From an uncultured Bacteroidales bacterium (GTDB lineage Bacteria > Bacteroidota > Bacteroidia > Bacteroidales > Bacteroidaceae): DNA of 64,000 nucleotides. The position numbers and the translations under genes were made by a program. Position 1 is the stretch's first letter. Each line of letters opens with the position of its first letter. This document shows positions 43,755-53,990 of this stretch, in pieces. The notes below the pieces were generated by a model, which saw only the letters and a program-made list of their open reading frames with translations, was not told the DNA's origin and made no database searches. The stretch lies in the NCBI GenBank assembly GCA_902801485.1, contig CADCIP010000018.1, positions 1-64,000 of the forward strand. Direction: 5' to 3'.

Positions 43755-45443
43755 ATGCAAAAATCACAGATTGTTTTGATGACAGCAACTGTTGTAGCAT
43801 TGTCATCATGTAGTAAGCTTGGAAAGCTCAGTTCAGATAACTTTGCCGTAACACCTACTCCTCTTGAGGTGGTAGGTGGTCAGGTTCCAGCAACGATCAA
43901 CGGAACCTTCCCCGTTAAGTATATGAAGAAAAAAGCAGTAGTGACTGTAACTCCCGTATTAAAGTATCAAGGTGGTGAGGCTGAAGGTCAGAGCGTAACC
44001 TTCCAGGGTGAGAAGGTGGAAGGTAATGCCACTACTATCCAGTACAAGGTTGGTGGAACTTATACGATGAAAACCAACTTTGCCTATATAGAACCTATGC
44101 TCTCCAGCGAGTTGTATGCTCGCTTTGATGCCAAGTTGGGTAAAAAGACTGTTTCTGTTCCCGAGGTTAAGATTGGTTATGGTGTGCTGGCTACAGCTCA
44201 GTTGTTGAACCGTTGCAGCATGAATGGTGCTACAGCTCCTGATGCTTATCAGCGTATTATTGCTCAGAAACAAGAGGCTAACATTAAGTTTCTTATCAAT
44301 CAGGCCAACCTTCGCGCTAGCGAGTTGAATAGCGTAAGCATCAAGGATTTAGGCAAAATCTTAAAGGAGATTAACGACAATGCAGAGACACGTGCTTTAC
44401 AAAACATAGAAGTAAGCGCCTATGCTAGTCCCGATGGCAGATATGAACTGAACGAGAAGTTGGCTGAGAAGCGACAGAACGTCAGCAGTGACTATTTAAA
44501 AGGTGAGCTGAAGAAGATTCAGATGAAAGCTGATGTAGATACCAAATACACAGCCGAGGACTGGGACGGTTTCCAGGAACTCATATCCAAGAGCAACTTG
44601 CAGGATAAGGAGATTATCCTCCGTGTCCTTTCTATGTATCAGGAGCCCGAAGAGCGTGAGCAGCAGATAAGCAACATGAGCGAAGTTTATACCGACATTA
44701 AGGAGAGTATCCTCCCAGAGTTGCGTCGTGCTCGTCTGATTGTTAATTACGAGGTTATCGGTCGTTCCGATCAGCAGATTCTGGATCAGTTCCAGCAGGA
44801 TCCCAGCAAGCTTAGCGTAGAGGAAATGGTTTATGGAGCCAACAAACTCACTAAGAACGAAGGTGAGCGCAAGCAGTGGAACGAGGCGATTGCCAAGCAG
44901 TTCCCCAGCGACTATCGTGCTTTGAACAATATGGCACAGCAGGCAATTGCGGAGGGCAATACAGCTGCTGCCGACAACTACCTGAAGCAGGCTGCTAATG
45001 TTAGCAAGAATGCTCCCGAGGTGAATACCAATCTGGCTCTCTTGGCTCTCCGAAGTGGTGATGTGAACACTGCAGAAACCTATCTGGCTAAGGGTAGTGG
45101 TTCTGATACTTTTAAGGAAGTGTTTGGTAACCTGAATATCGCTAAGGGTAACTATACGCAAGCTGCTTCTGACTTGGCAGGCGTTAACACAAATAGCGCA
45201 GCTTTGGCCCAGATTCTTGCAAAGGACTATACCAGCGCAAAGAAGACCTTGGAGGCCATCAAGAATGCAGATGCCATCACCAGTTACTTGCAAGCAGTCC
45301 TTGCTGCCCGTACAGGAGATGCTAACACCTTGGCTACAGCTCTCAGAAGCGCTATACAGCAAGACGGCACTTTAGCTGCACGCGCAGCCAACGATCTGGA
45401 GTTCATTAAGTACGCTTCTACTATAAAGAGCATCATTAAGTAG
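43755..45443 (+). CDS. Lipoprotein with OmpA-like and TPR regions
   Basis: 562 residues from ATG 43755. The lipobox is LSSC (residues about 16-19). The N-terminal part is beta-rich and alternates. Near residue 220, IEVSAYASPDGRYELNEKLAEKRQ is an OmpA-C-like peptidoglycan-binding segment. The last 200 residues are TPR-like (DYRALNNMAQQAIAEGNTAAADNY, then NLALLALRSGDVNTAETYL). It probably sits in the outer membrane, anchored to the wall. No specific pathway is known. Confidence 0.8.
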   Translation: MQKSQIVLMTATVVALSSCSKLGKLSSDNFAVTPTPLEVVGGQVPATINGTFPVKYMKKKAVVTVTPVLKYQGGEAEGQSVTFQGEKVEGNATTIQYKVGGTYTMKTNFAYIEPMLSSELYARFDAKLGKKTVSVPEVKIGYGVLATAQLLNRCSMNGATAPDAYQRIIAQKQEANIKFLINQANLRASELNSVSIKDLGKILKEINDNAETRALQNIEVSAYASPDGRYELNEKLAEKRQNVSSDYLKGELKKIQMKADVDTKYTAEDWDGFQELISKSNLQDKEIILRVLSMYQEPEEREQQISNMSEVYTDIKESILPELRRARLIVNYEVIGRSDQQILDQFQQDPSKLSVEEMVYGANKLTKNEGERKQWNEAIAKQFPSDYRALNNMAQQAIAEGNTAAADNYLKQAANVSKNAPEVNTNLALLALRSGDVNTAETYLAKGSGSDTFKEVFGNLNIAKGNYTQAASDLAGVNTNSAALAQILAKDYTSAKKTLEAIKNADAITSYLQAVLAARTGDANTLATALRSAIQQDGTLAARAANDLEFIKYASTIKSIIK

Positions 45444-45489
45444 TTGAGTAGTTGAGAGTTGAACATTGGACATTATCAGTTTAAGGAAA

Positions 45490-46539
45490 ATGAGAACAAA
45501 AGCCTTTCTTTATCTTTTAATGTTCAGTGTTCAATTTTTAATGTTCAGTTCTTGTACAGGCAGTTCTGATTCTGTTACGATTACAGGAAATTTTGAACAC
45601 CTCGAGCAAGCTGAGTTTTATATCTACAGTCCCAGTGGGGCTATAGACCGATTGGATACCATCAAGATTCAGGAGGGAGAATTCGAATACACGGCAAAGA
45701 TAGAGGGCGAAGCCATCTTTTGCCTTATGTATCCCAATTTCTCAGAACTTACTATCTTTGCCCGACCAGGCGACGAAATAGAGATAGAAGGCGATGCACA
45801 GAACCTGAATGGTGTAGATGTCGATGGGTCAGATGATAACGAGGTCTATACCGAGTTCCGTGAGGATATTACCGACCTTTCCCCCGTTAGGACGCTTGAT
45901 ATAGCGCATGATTATATACTCAAATATCCCAAGTTGGCAGTCAGCAAGTATCTGTTTCAAACTTATTTCTTGCAGGCTGACAGTTTGGAAGAGAATATCG
46001 TTACCGATATTTACGATAGCCTTTGCCGTGCTAACCCCGATGATATTGCGCTTAGTAAGCTATCCCGTCAGGTCAAAGCCTATGGCGCATTGAGCGAGGG
46101 GAGGTTGCTTCCTGATTTTAAGCTTCAAACCCGCACCTCAGTTTTTAGCGGTGAAGAAGCCAGGGAAATAACAGCCAAGGAATTCAAGGGAGCATACTTG
46201 CTCATAGCTTTTTGGAGTAGTTGGAAGAGTGGCTCCCAAAGTGCGCTGTATCGAGTAAGGCGATTTCGCCGAGAGATGAAAGAAAAGGGCTTGGAGGTAA
46301 ATGCCATCAGTTACAGTTTAGACTGTGATAATAGAGAACTGGCAAGAATAGAACGTGCAGACAGTGTTGATTATTATAGTTTCTGCGATTTCCTGTCCTT
46401 CAATAGTCCCTTGATTCAGCAATGGGGCATCACAGACCTACCTTATTTCGTCTTGGTTGGCCCCGACCAGAAAATTATAGCCTCCGGCTCTGACTGGCAA
46501 AAAGATATGGAACCGAAAGTAAATAAAGTATGCTTGTAA
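45490..46539 (+). CDS. Thioredoxin-fold lipoprotein without the CxxC motif
   Basis: 349 residues from ATG 45490. The lipobox is FSSC. A DUF4369-like N-terminal domain ([18 protein letters not shown]) is followed by a thioredoxin/AhpC-TSA-like fold ([34 protein letters not shown]). The position of the catalytic WCxxC is WKSGS, so it cannot act as a disulfide reductase. It overlaps the start of yifB by 10 bp. Confidence 0.8.
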   Translation: MRTKAFLYLLMFSVQFLMFSSCTGSSDSVTITGNFEHLEQAEFYIYSPSGAIDRLDTIKIQEGEFEYTAKIEGEAIFCLMYPNFSELTIFARPGDEIEIEGDAQNLNGVDVDGSDDNEVYTEFREDITDLSPVRTLDIAHDYILKYPKLAVSKYLFQTYFLQADSLEENIVTDIYDSLCRANPDDIALSKLSRQVKAYGALSEGRLLPDFKLQTRTSVFSGEEAREITAKEFKGAYLLIAFWSSWKSGSQSALYRVRRFRREMKEKGLEVNAISYSLDCDNRELARIERADSVDYYSFCDFLSFNSPLIQQWGITDLPYFVLVGPDQKIIASGSDWQKDMEPKVNKVCL

Positions 46540-48068
46540 AAGTATATGGCGCAACTGTGCAAGGGCTACAGGCAGTGGCTGTAACCATCGAGGTTAATGC
46601 TACACGTGGCTGTAGATTTGTTATGGTTGGTCTTCCCGATAGTGCTGTCAAGGAAAGTCATGAGCGTATTATGGCAGCCATTGAAAACAGTGGCTTTAGA
46701 TTTCCGACACGACAGATTACCGTAAATTTAGCACCTGCTGACGTTCGTAAAGAAGGGTCAGGCCTGGACCTTCCTTTGGCCGTAGGTATTCTGGCCACAG
46801 AAGGCGAGGTAGATCTGAATCTGTTGAACCGATATATGATGGTGGGCGAGTTGAGCCTGGACGGCTCGCTTATGCCAATAAAAGGTGCTTTGCCTATAGC
46901 GATAAAGGCGCGAGAGATGGGTTATGAAGGCCTTTTTGTTCCAGAAGAAAACATCAGAGAAGCAGCAGTAGTCAATAAACTTAAGGTTTACGGCGTTAGG
47001 CATATCAATCAGGTAATAGGTCATCTTAACGGCGCGCATCCCTTAGAGCCTACCGTTATTAATACGCGTGCTGAATTTTATGCTCAGCAGAATGAATTCG
47101 AGTTGGATTTTGCTGATGTTAAAGGGCAGGAACATGTAAAGAGGGCTATGGAAATAGCTGCGGCTGGCGGCCATAACCTTATTATGATAGGTCCTCCTGG
47201 TAGCGGTAAAAGTATGATGGCCAAGCGTTTGCCTGGCATCTTACCCCCCTTGTCGTTGCAAGAGAGTTTAGAAACAACACAGATTCATTCTGTTGCCGGC
47301 AAACTGCCGGGTAATTGTTCACTAATAGCCCACCGTCCGTTCCGAGCCCCTCATCATACCGTATCGCAGGTGGCTTTGGTAGGTGGTGGCTCGAATCCAC
47401 AACCCGGCGAGATTAGCCTGGCTCACAATGGTGTGCTTTTCTGCGACGAACTTCCTGAGTTTCAGAGAAGTACATTGGAAGTGCTTCGTCAGCCGTTGGA
47501 AGACAGGGTTATAAATATTTCCCGAGCCAAGTATAGCATTTCCTATCCTTGCTCTTTTATGTTTGTGGCAAGCATGAACCCTTGTCCCTGCGGCTATTAC
47601 AATCATCCTACAAAGCAATGCTGCTGTACGCCCGGGCAGATAGTAAGGTATCTGAACAAGATTTCTGGTCCTCTGCTTGACCGTATAGATATACAATGCG
47701 AGATAACGCCTCTCTCGTTCGAGGAACTCAGCCGGACGGCTCCGGGCGAGAGCAGTGCGACTATCCGCGAGCGAGTAGTACGTGCCCGGAAGATTCAGGA
47801 AGAGAGGTTTAAGGATGAACCTGGTGTTCACTGCAATGCCCAGATGACAAGCAGACTCATGCACCGTTATGCCGAACCGGCTCCTGAGGATATGGATATG
47901 CTGCGCGAGGCCATGAACCGTCTGCAACTTTCGGCGCGTGCCTACGACCGTATACTTAGAGTAGCACGCACCATTGCCGACCTCGAAGGTTCTGAACATA
48001 TTCAGACCCATCATCTGCAGGAGGCTATCGGATACCGCAATCTGGACAGAAGCTCCTGGGGGGAATAG
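46530..48068 (+). CDS. comM: YifB/ComM-family AAA ATPase (Mg-chelatase-like)
   Basis: 512 residues. A ChlI-like N-terminal domain ([29 protein letters not shown]) precedes the AAA module with Walker A GPPGSGKS near residue 221 and [20 protein letters not shown], then the C-terminal [19 protein letters not shown]. Relatives act as helicases that promote branch migration in DNA uptake. It is translationally coupled to the upstream gene. Confidence 0.9.
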   Translation: MLVKVYGATVQGLQAVAVTIEVNATRGCRFVMVGLPDSAVKESHERIMAAIENSGFRFPTRQITVNLAPADVRKEGSGLDLPLAVGILATEGEVDLNLLNRYMMVGELSLDGSLMPIKGALPIAIKAREMGYEGLFVPEENIREAAVVNKLKVYGVRHINQVIGHLNGAHPLEPTVINTRAEFYAQQNEFELDFADVKGQEHVKRAMEIAAAGGHNLIMIGPPGSGKSMMAKRLPGILPPLSLQESLETTQIHSVAGKLPGNCSLIAHRPFRAPHHTVSQVALVGGGSNPQPGEISLAHNGVLFCDELPEFQRSTLEVLRQPLEDRVINISRAKYSISYPCSFMFVASMNPCPCGYYNHPTKQCCCTPGQIVRYLNKISGPLLDRIDIQCEITPLSFEELSRTAPGESSATIRERVVRARKIQEERFKDEPGVHCNAQMTSRLMHRYAEPAPEDMDMLREAMNRLQLSARAYDRILRVARTIADLEGSEHIQTHHLQEAIGYRNLDRSSWGE

Positions 48069-48084
48069 AATGCTAACATAAAAA

Positions 48085-48121
48085 AGCGCGCCGCTCGATT
48101 TGAGACGGTGCGCTAATTTTT
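48085..48121. terminator. Bidirectional terminator between yifB and HU
   Basis: AGCGCGCCGCTC pairs with GAGACGGTGCGCT around a short loop; A-run before and T-run after serve both convergent genes. Confidence 0.75.
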
Positions 48122-48139
48122 ATTTGCAAGATGTGAGGA

Positions 48140-48403
48140 TTAGAACTTCAGGTCTGCACCTGCCTTGAATTTAACAACCTTCTTTGCGGGGATGTTAATG
48201 GCTTTCTTGGTAAGAACATTGATACCCTTACGAGCAGCACGCTTTGCTACAGAGAATGTACCAAAACCGATGAGAACAACCTTGTCGTCCTTCTTTACTG
48301 CACCAGTGATAGCATCCAAAGTAGCCTCGAGAGCCTTCTTTGCATCAACTTTACTCAAACCTGCGCCTTCGGCAATTTTTGCAACCAAATCAGTCTTGTT
48401 CAT
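48140..48403 (-). CDS. hup: HU-family DNA-binding protein
   Basis: 87 residues, the normal length. MNKTDLVAKIAEGAGLSKVDAKKALEA and GFGTFSVAKRAARKGINV with the DNA-binding arm follow the family. It is the main nucleoid protein of this kind and differs from the longer HU-like protein of the island. Confidence 0.93.
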   Translation of the reverse strand: MNKTDLVAKIAEGAGLSKVDAKKALEATLDAITGAVKKDDKVVLIGFGTFSVAKRAARKGINVLTKKAINIPAKKVVKFKAGADLKF

Positions 48404-48456
48404 GATTTTGTGTTTTTAGATGTTTATAAATCAGTTAATATCAATTATTTCTAACA

Positions 48457-48488
48457 CAAAAATAGGGAATCTTGCCATACAACCCAAG
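48457..48488 (-). promoter_or_regulatory. Promoter of hup
   Basis: On the - strand CTTG (48488-48485), a 20-bp spacer, then TATTTTTG (48464-48457). The leader to the start is about 50 bp. Confidence 0.6.
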
Positions 48489-48569
48489 TTTTTTTGTAAA
48501 AAAATGCAAGAAAAAGCGAAAATTACGCTTTTCGGAAGGGAAGAGGAGTTCTCTTTTGTATTATTTTTG

Positions 48570-48577
48570 TATTTTTG
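48570..48577 (+). promoter_or_regulatory. -7 box of the rhomboid gene
   Basis: TATTTTTG, 25 bp before the ATG at 48603. Confidence 0.6.
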
Positions 48578-48602
48578 CGCCATATTTAAGAATTTTCTGT
48601 TT

Positions 48603-49553
48603 ATGAATAATATGCCTCCAGTAACAAAGAACCTGCTCATCATAAACGTGCTGTTTTTTGCAGCAAGATGGGCTGCAGCACTTCCTGCCTATGGTATTGA
48701 CTTGGATGATGTGCTTGGCTTGCACTTCTTTTTAGCCAGTCACTTCTATTTCTATCAGATATTTACCTATATGTTCATGCATGCAAGCTTCGCGCATCTG
48801 TTTTTTAATATGTTTGCTGTTTGGATGTTCGGACGTATCATGGAGCAGACGATGGGCAGTAAACGCTTTCTGTTCTATTACCTGACTTGCGGACTTGGTG
48901 CTGGTCTGATGCAGGAGCTGGTACAGTTTGCCAACTATTGGATCGAAGGCTTGAATGCTTACGAGCAGGTGAATATAGCTGGTACGCTGGTTCCCATGGG
49001 AGAATTTTTGAACCGTTGGACTACGGTTGGTGCCAGTGGTGCTGTGTATGGTATCCTGTTGTCTTTTGGTATGACGTTTCCAAACGAGCGTCTGTTTATC
49101 TTCCCGTTGCCTGTACCTATTAAGGCTAAATATTTTGTGGTAGGCTATGCGGTTATTGAGTTGTTGTCAGCTTTAGGCAGACCCGGCGATGGCGTCGCCC
49201 ACTTTGCCCATTTGGGTGGTATGCTTGTGGGGTTGCTATTGCTGTTGTATTGGCGCAATGGAGGTGGACGAAATGGAAATCGTCATAACAATTATTACGA
49301 CCGTGACTATTACGATCATGGACAAGGTGGTGGCTTTAATTTCCGACAGTGGTTTGCCAAAATGTTTGAGAAGAAGAAACCAGACATAAAGGTTACATGG
49401 GGCAGCAAGTATGAGAAGGATTTCGCCTACCGCCAAAAAAAACAAGAGGATGAGGAAGAACTGAACCGCATATTAGATAAGGTAAAGAAAAGCGGGTATT
49501 CCAATCTGACAGACGAAGAGAAACGTCGTCTGTTTGATATGAGCCAAAAATAA
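48603..49553 (+). CDS. Rhomboid-family intramembrane serine protease
   Basis: 316 residues from ATG 48603; the longer frame runs through the promoter. Catalytic Ser lies in TTVGASGAVYGIL and His in VAHFAHLGGMLVG; HASFAHLFFNMFAVW is the usual HxxxN segment. Six membrane helices are followed by a soluble tail rich in Asn and Tyr and then basic residues with a helical end (NRILDKVKKSGYSNLTDEEK). It cleaves membrane proteins within the bilayer. Confidence 0.9.
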   Translation: MNNMPPVTKNLLIINVLFFAARWAAALPAYGIDLDDVLGLHFFLASHFYFYQIFTYMFMHASFAHLFFNMFAVWMFGRIMEQTMGSKRFLFYYLTCGLGAGLMQELVQFANYWIEGLNAYEQVNIAGTLVPMGEFLNRWTTVGASGAVYGILLSFGMTFPNERLFIFPLPVPIKAKYFVVGYAVIELLSALGRPGDGVAHFAHLGGMLVGLLLLLYWRNGGGRNGNRHNNYYDRDYYDHGQGGGFNFRQWFAKMFEKKKPDIKVTWGSKYEKDFAYRQKKQEDEEELNRILDKVKKSGYSNLTDEEKRRLFDMSQK

Positions 49554-49555
49554 TT

Positions 49556-50638
49556 ATGTCACGAAGAGAAATAAAACACAGAGGGCTTACACGGATGCTC
49601 TCAGGTTTCTTTCTGGGGGTAAATATCTGTACTGTATTGCTATTGTGGCTCACAGTAGTCAGTACTTTTGTGTCACCCAACGAATACCCGACGTTCTCTC
49701 TACTGGGGCTTTTCTTCCCCATCTTTTTGGTCATAGATATTGCTTTCATTTTCTTTTGGCTTATCTTCCGCTTTTCTCTGGTATGGGTTCCCATTTTGGG
49801 CTTGGCGGTTGTATCAAGTTATGCCATGGATTATTGTCCCATCAACACGAAGAAATACGAATCAGACAGCGCTATCTGTGTCATTACATATAACGTGGGA
49901 GGTGTTGGAACCACCGAAGCGCAACTGCAGGTCGTAAGTTACCTCAAGTCAAAGCACCCGGATATTGTCTGTTTTCAGGAAATGTCTGGCAGTTTGATGA
50001 ATATGCCGGAATTTCTGCAGTTTGTCGATTCAATGCGTTATTATAAGGTGATAGGGACAGGGAAATATATTTTAACTCGTTTTCCTGTTATGGGAGACAC
50101 CCTGCATATAGATTATCCCACCCATCCTACGCGAGCAAACAGCAGTATGGGCTGTTGGATTCACTGTCAGGGTGACAGTCTGCTTTTGGTGAGCAACCAT
50201 CTGGAGAGCAACTCCTTGGACGAGGCCGACAAAATGGAATACAAGGGTATGATCCTGGATCCTGAACGCGAACGGGTAGAGAAAGAGAGTCGCCTGCTGA
50301 AACGTAAGTTAAGTGGTGCAGCCTATTATCGTGGTGCTCAGACAGATACCCTATGTACCCTTATAGATAAAAACAAAGAAAAAAGCATTGTTATGTGCGG
50401 TGACTTAAATGACACCCCTATCTCATATACTTACCAGCAACTGGCAAAGAGACTCGACTGTGCTTTCCGTAAAACAGGCAGAGGGGCGGGCTTTACATAT
50501 AAACGGAACGGTATATATGTGAGGATAGATCATATATTTGTTTCCAAAGACTGGCAATGCCTGAAATGCTATGTTGATGACCGGATTAGGGCTTCTGACC
50601 ACTTCCCTGTAGTCGCATATATGCAGAAAAAACACTAA
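49556..50638 (+). CDS. Endonuclease/exonuclease/phosphatase-family membrane protein
   Basis: 360 residues. Three N-terminal membrane segments come first (about residues 15-95), then the EEP domain: CVITYNVGG, VCFQEMS, LVSNHLESNSL, MCGDLNDTP and ASDHFPVVA, with all metal and catalytic residues in place. The substrate is unknown and could be a nucleic acid or a phospholipid. It starts 2 bp after the rhomboid stop and forms an operon with it. Confidence 0.85.
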   Translation: MSRREIKHRGLTRMLSGFFLGVNICTVLLLWLTVVSTFVSPNEYPTFSLLGLFFPIFLVIDIAFIFFWLIFRFSLVWVPILGLAVVSSYAMDYCPINTKKYESDSAICVITYNVGGVGTTEAQLQVVSYLKSKHPDIVCFQEMSGSLMNMPEFLQFVDSMRYYKVIGTGKYILTRFPVMGDTLHIDYPTHPTRANSSMGCWIHCQGDSLLLVSNHLESNSLDEADKMEYKGMILDPERERVEKESRLLKRKLSGAAYYRGAQTDTLCTLIDKNKEKSIVMCGDLNDTPISYTYQQLAKRLDCAFRKTGRGAGFTYKRNGIYVRIDHIFVSKDWQCLKCYVDDRIRASDHFPVVAYMQKKH

Positions 50639-50697
50639 TAATATGCCTTTAATGTATAAAATTTAGCACAAAATCTACGTCGTAAAGGAAAAATGTG

Positions 50698-50705
50698 TAT
50701 CTTTG
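50698..50705 (+). promoter_or_regulatory. -7 box of secDF
   Basis: TATCTTTG, 58 bp before the ATG at 50764. Confidence 0.65.
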
Positions 50706-50763
50706 CGCACTATTTTGTGACTGAACGAAACATATAAACAACAAAACATAATTAATTAACAAA

Positions 50764-53700
50764 ATGCAAAACAAAGGATTTGTAAAGGTTTTCGCAGTCC
50801 TGCTTACTCTGGTCTGCCTCTTTTACCTGAGTTTCTCTGTGGTTACCAACCACTTTGAAAACAAGGCCGAGAAGTTGGCACAGACAGAAGGACAGGAAGC
50901 AGCCGACCGTTATCTGGATTCCTTGCTCAACAACAAGGTGTACTGCAATGTTTGGACATTGAAGGAGTGCCGTGAAATGGGAATTGGCTTGGGTCTGGAC
51001 CTGAAGGGTGGTATGAACGTCATCCTTGAGGTAAGTGTACCTGACGTGGTAAAGGCTTTGGCTGACCACAAAGAGGAGACTGACGAAAACTTCCGCAAGG
51101 CCGTCGAGCAGGCGACCAGCGAGGCTGCAAACAGCCAGAGTGATTTTATTACCTTATTTATTAAAGACTACAAGGTCCTGGAGCCCAACAAGGCTCTGGC
51201 CGAGCTTTTTGCTACTCAGCAGTTGCGTGATAAGGTAACAACCAAGAGTTCCGACAAAGAAGTTGAAAAAGTACTCCGTGAAGAAGTAAAGAGTGCTATA
51301 GACAACTCTTACAACGTACTGCGTACCCGTATTGACCGCTTTGGTGTGGTTCAGCCTAACATTCAGGCCCTTGAGGGTCAGGAAGGCCGCATCATGGTAG
51401 AAATGCCAGGTGTAAAGGAACCCGAGCGTGTACGTAAACTTTTGCAAGGAAGTGCCAACCTGGAGTTTTGGGAGACCTACAACTCACAGGAGATTGTTCC
51501 TTTCCTTGCTACTTTGGACAGCAAATTGGCTGCCGTAATGAGCAACATGAAGGATGAGGCTCCTGCTGATTCTGCTATCGTTGCCGAAGCAACTCCCGAC
51601 ACTACAGCTGTTGATTCTGCTGCTGCAAAGAAGGATCTTGCTGCTGTTGTTGGCGGTAACGCAGAGGAGAAGGTCGAGACTGGTACCAGCGCTGCTGATA
51701 TAGAGAAGATTCGCAAGCAGCATCCCTTGCTGAGCCGTTTACAGTTGACTCAGGGCGCTTATGGTTGCGTAGTTGGTTATGCCAACAAGCGTGACATGTC
51801 TGCCATTGACGAGTTGCTGAATTCGCCTGAGGCAAAAGAAGTTCTGCCCTCTGACGTTCGTCTGAAGTGGGGCGTTAAGGGTGTTGGCGAAGGTGAGTCT
51901 TCTAACATCTATGAGCTCTATGCAATTAAGGTAACAGAACGTAACGGACGTGCTCCTTTGGAGGGTGATGTTATCACCGATGCCAAGGACGAGTTCGACC
52001 AGAACGGTCAGCCCTGCGTAAGCATGAAGATGAACGTTGACGGAGCTCGTCGTTGGGCTGCTCTTACAAAAGCCAACCTGAAGCGCAGCGTTGCTATCGT
52101 ATTGGATGATAATGTGTACAGTGCTCCTACCGTACAGAGCGAGATTACCGGTGGTAACTCACAGATTACCGGCCGTTTCACTACAGAGGATACTCGTGAC
52201 TTGGCCAACGTGCTGAAGTCTGGTAAGATGCCAGCTCCCGCCAAGATTGTGAGCGAGGAAATCGTTGGTCCCTCACTGGGTGCAGAGTCTATCCAGCAGG
52301 GTATCTTAAGCTGTATCATCGCTTTTGTAATCCTGATGATTTACATGATTGTGATGTACGGCTTCATTCCTGGTATGGTTGCTAACTGTGCCCTGTTGCT
52401 GAACCTCTTCTTTACCGTTGGTATTCTCACCAGCTTCCAGGCTGCTCTTACCATGAGCGGTATTGCCGGTATGGTACTGACATTAGGTATGGCTGTGGAC
52501 GCCAACGTGCTTATCTACGAGCGTACCAAGGAAGAGATGAAGGCTGGCAAGAAAGTACGTGAGGCTCTTTCTGCTGGTTACAGCAACGCCTTCAGTGCCA
52601 TTTTCGACTCTAACCTGACTTCTATCATCACCGCCGTTATCCTTTACTACTTTGGTACGGGACCTATCCGCGGATTTGCTACCACACTGTTCATCGGTAT
52701 CTGCGTAAGCTTCTTTACTGCTGTATTCCTGACACGTGTTGTATATTCTCAGGTTATGGCTAAGGATAAGTGGTTGAATCTGACTTTCCGCACTCCTATT
52801 GGTGATAAGATTTCTTTCCAGAACCCTGCCTTCAAGTTCATGAGCGCTTACAAGAGAAGCTTTGCTATCTTTGGCATCCTGGCTGTTATCAGCATCTGCT
52901 TTATGCTGGGTCGTGGTTTCAGCAAGAGTATCGATTTCACCGGCGGACGTAACTTCGTGGTAATGTTGGAGAACGAGGTTCAACCCGAGACCGTACGTCC
53001 TATGTTGGCTGAGGCCTTCCCCGAGAGTAACACCAGTGTTATTGCCTTGGGTACAGGCGGCAAGACCTTACGTATCTCTACTAACTACCGCATTCAGGAG
53101 GATGGCATCGAGGTGGATAGCGAAATTGAACAGAAGTTGTATGAGACGCTGAAGGCAGGTAATCTCCTTACTGCTGATCTTACATTGGAAAACTTCATCA
53201 ACCGAGATGAGCGTGCCGGCGGTTCTATCATCAGTAGCCAGAAGGTTGGTCCTTCTGTTGCCGAGGACATTACACGTGGTGCTTTCTGGAGCGTTATCCT
53301 GGCCTTCATAGCCATCTTTGCATACATCTTTGTACGTTTCCGCAACCTTGCCTTCTCACTAGGTGCTATCACCGCTTTGATTATAGACATCGTGCTGATT
53401 CTGGGTATGTATGCTATCTGGTGGGGTATCTTGCCCTTCTCACTTGAGATTGACCAGACTTTCATCGGTGCTGTGCTTACCGCTATCGGTTACTCTATCA
53501 ACGATAAGGTGGTAGTCTTCGACCGTATCCGTGAGTTTATCGGCTTGTATCCCAAGCGTGAACGTCAGGAACTCTTCAATACCTCACTGAACAGCACGTT
53601 GAATCGTACCATTAATACCTCTGTCTCTACGTTCATCGTATTGGCAGTAATCTTCTGCTTGGGTGGTGCCAGCATCCGCAGCTTCGCCTTCGCCATGATT

Positions 53701-53799
53701 CTGGGTGTTATCTTCGGTACCCTGTCTTCAATTTTCATTGCTGCTCCTACAGCCTACCTCACCATGGGTAAGACTATTAAAGAGAACGAGGAGAAGTAA
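50764..53799 (+). CDS. secDF: Protein translocase SecDF fusion
   Basis: 1011 residues. The SecD half has GIGLGLDLKGGMNVILEV at about 75-93 and the membrane motif VLTLGMAVDANVLIYERTKEE; the SecF half has SIDFTGGRNFVV and GAVLTAIGYSINDKVVVFDRIRE. Twelve membrane helices in total. An Ala/Thr/Val-rich insertion near residue 260-300 is not conserved. It uses the proton gradient to help export proteins. The fused form is usual for the phylum. Confidence 0.95.
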   Translation: MQNKGFVKVFAVLLTLVCLFYLSFSVVTNHFENKAEKLAQTEGQEAADRYLDSLLNNKVYCNVWTLKECREMGIGLGLDLKGGMNVILEVSVPDVVKALADHKEETDENFRKAVEQATSEAANSQSDFITLFIKDYKVLEPNKALAELFATQQLRDKVTTKSSDKEVEKVLREEVKSAIDNSYNVLRTRIDRFGVVQPNIQALEGQEGRIMVEMPGVKEPERVRKLLQGSANLEFWETYNSQEIVPFLATLDSKLAAVMSNMKDEAPADSAIVAEATPDTTAVDSAAAKKDLAAVVGGNAEEKVETGTSAADIEKIRKQHPLLSRLQLTQGAYGCVVGYANKRDMSAIDELLNSPEAKEVLPSDVRLKWGVKGVGEGESSNIYELYAIKVTERNGRAPLEGDVITDAKDEFDQNGQPCVSMKMNVDGARRWAALTKANLKRSVAIVLDDNVYSAPTVQSEITGGNSQITGRFTTEDTRDLANVLKSGKMPAPAKIVSEEIVGPSLGAESIQQGILSCIIAFVILMIYMIVMYGFIPGMVANCALLLNLFFTVGILTSFQAALTMSGIAGMVLTLGMAVDANVLIYERTKEEMKAGKKVREALSAGYSNAFSAIFDSNLTSIITAVILYYFGTGPIRGFATTLFIGICVSFFTAVFLTRVVYSQVMAKDKWLNLTFRTPIGDKISFQNPAFKFMSAYKRSFAIFGILAVISICFMLGRGFSKSIDFTGGRNFVVMLENEVQPETVRPMLAEAFPESNTSVIALGTGGKTLRISTNYRIQEDGIEVDSEIEQKLYETLKAGNLLTADLTLENFINRDERAGGSIISSQKVGPSVAEDITRGAFWSVILAFIAIFAYIFVRFRNLAFSLGAITALIIDIVLILGMYAIWWGILPFSLEIDQTFIGAVLTAIGYSINDKVVVFDRIREFIGLYPKRERQELFNTSLNSTLNRTINTSVSTFIVLAVIFCLGGASIRSFAFAMILGVIFGTLSSIFIAAPTAYLTMGKTIKENEEK

Positions 53800-53824
53800 A
53801 GCCCCCTCCGAATAACAATAAGAA

Positions 53825-53857
53825 AATAGGACTCAGAAATTCTGGGTCCTATTTTTT
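53825..53857. terminator. Terminator after secDF
   Basis: AATAGGACTCAGA pairs with TCTGGGTCCTATT, followed by a T-run. Confidence 0.8.
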
Positions 53858-53864
53858 ATATGGA

Positions 53865-53990
53865 TAGTTTAGAGATTACAGTTTATAGTTTAAAGTCAGT
53901 TTAATTAGTTTAGAGTAGGAAGATTAAAGTTTTTTATCCTTTAACCTTTTAATATATCATCTATCAACTCTAATCTCTAATCTCTAATCC
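53865..53990. repeat. 7-mer repeats between secDF and the sialidase gene
   Basis: TTTAGAG/TTTATAG-type units on the left and CTCTAAT/CAACTCT-type units on the right, partly inverted to each other, as at 25.2 kb. Confidence 0.55.
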
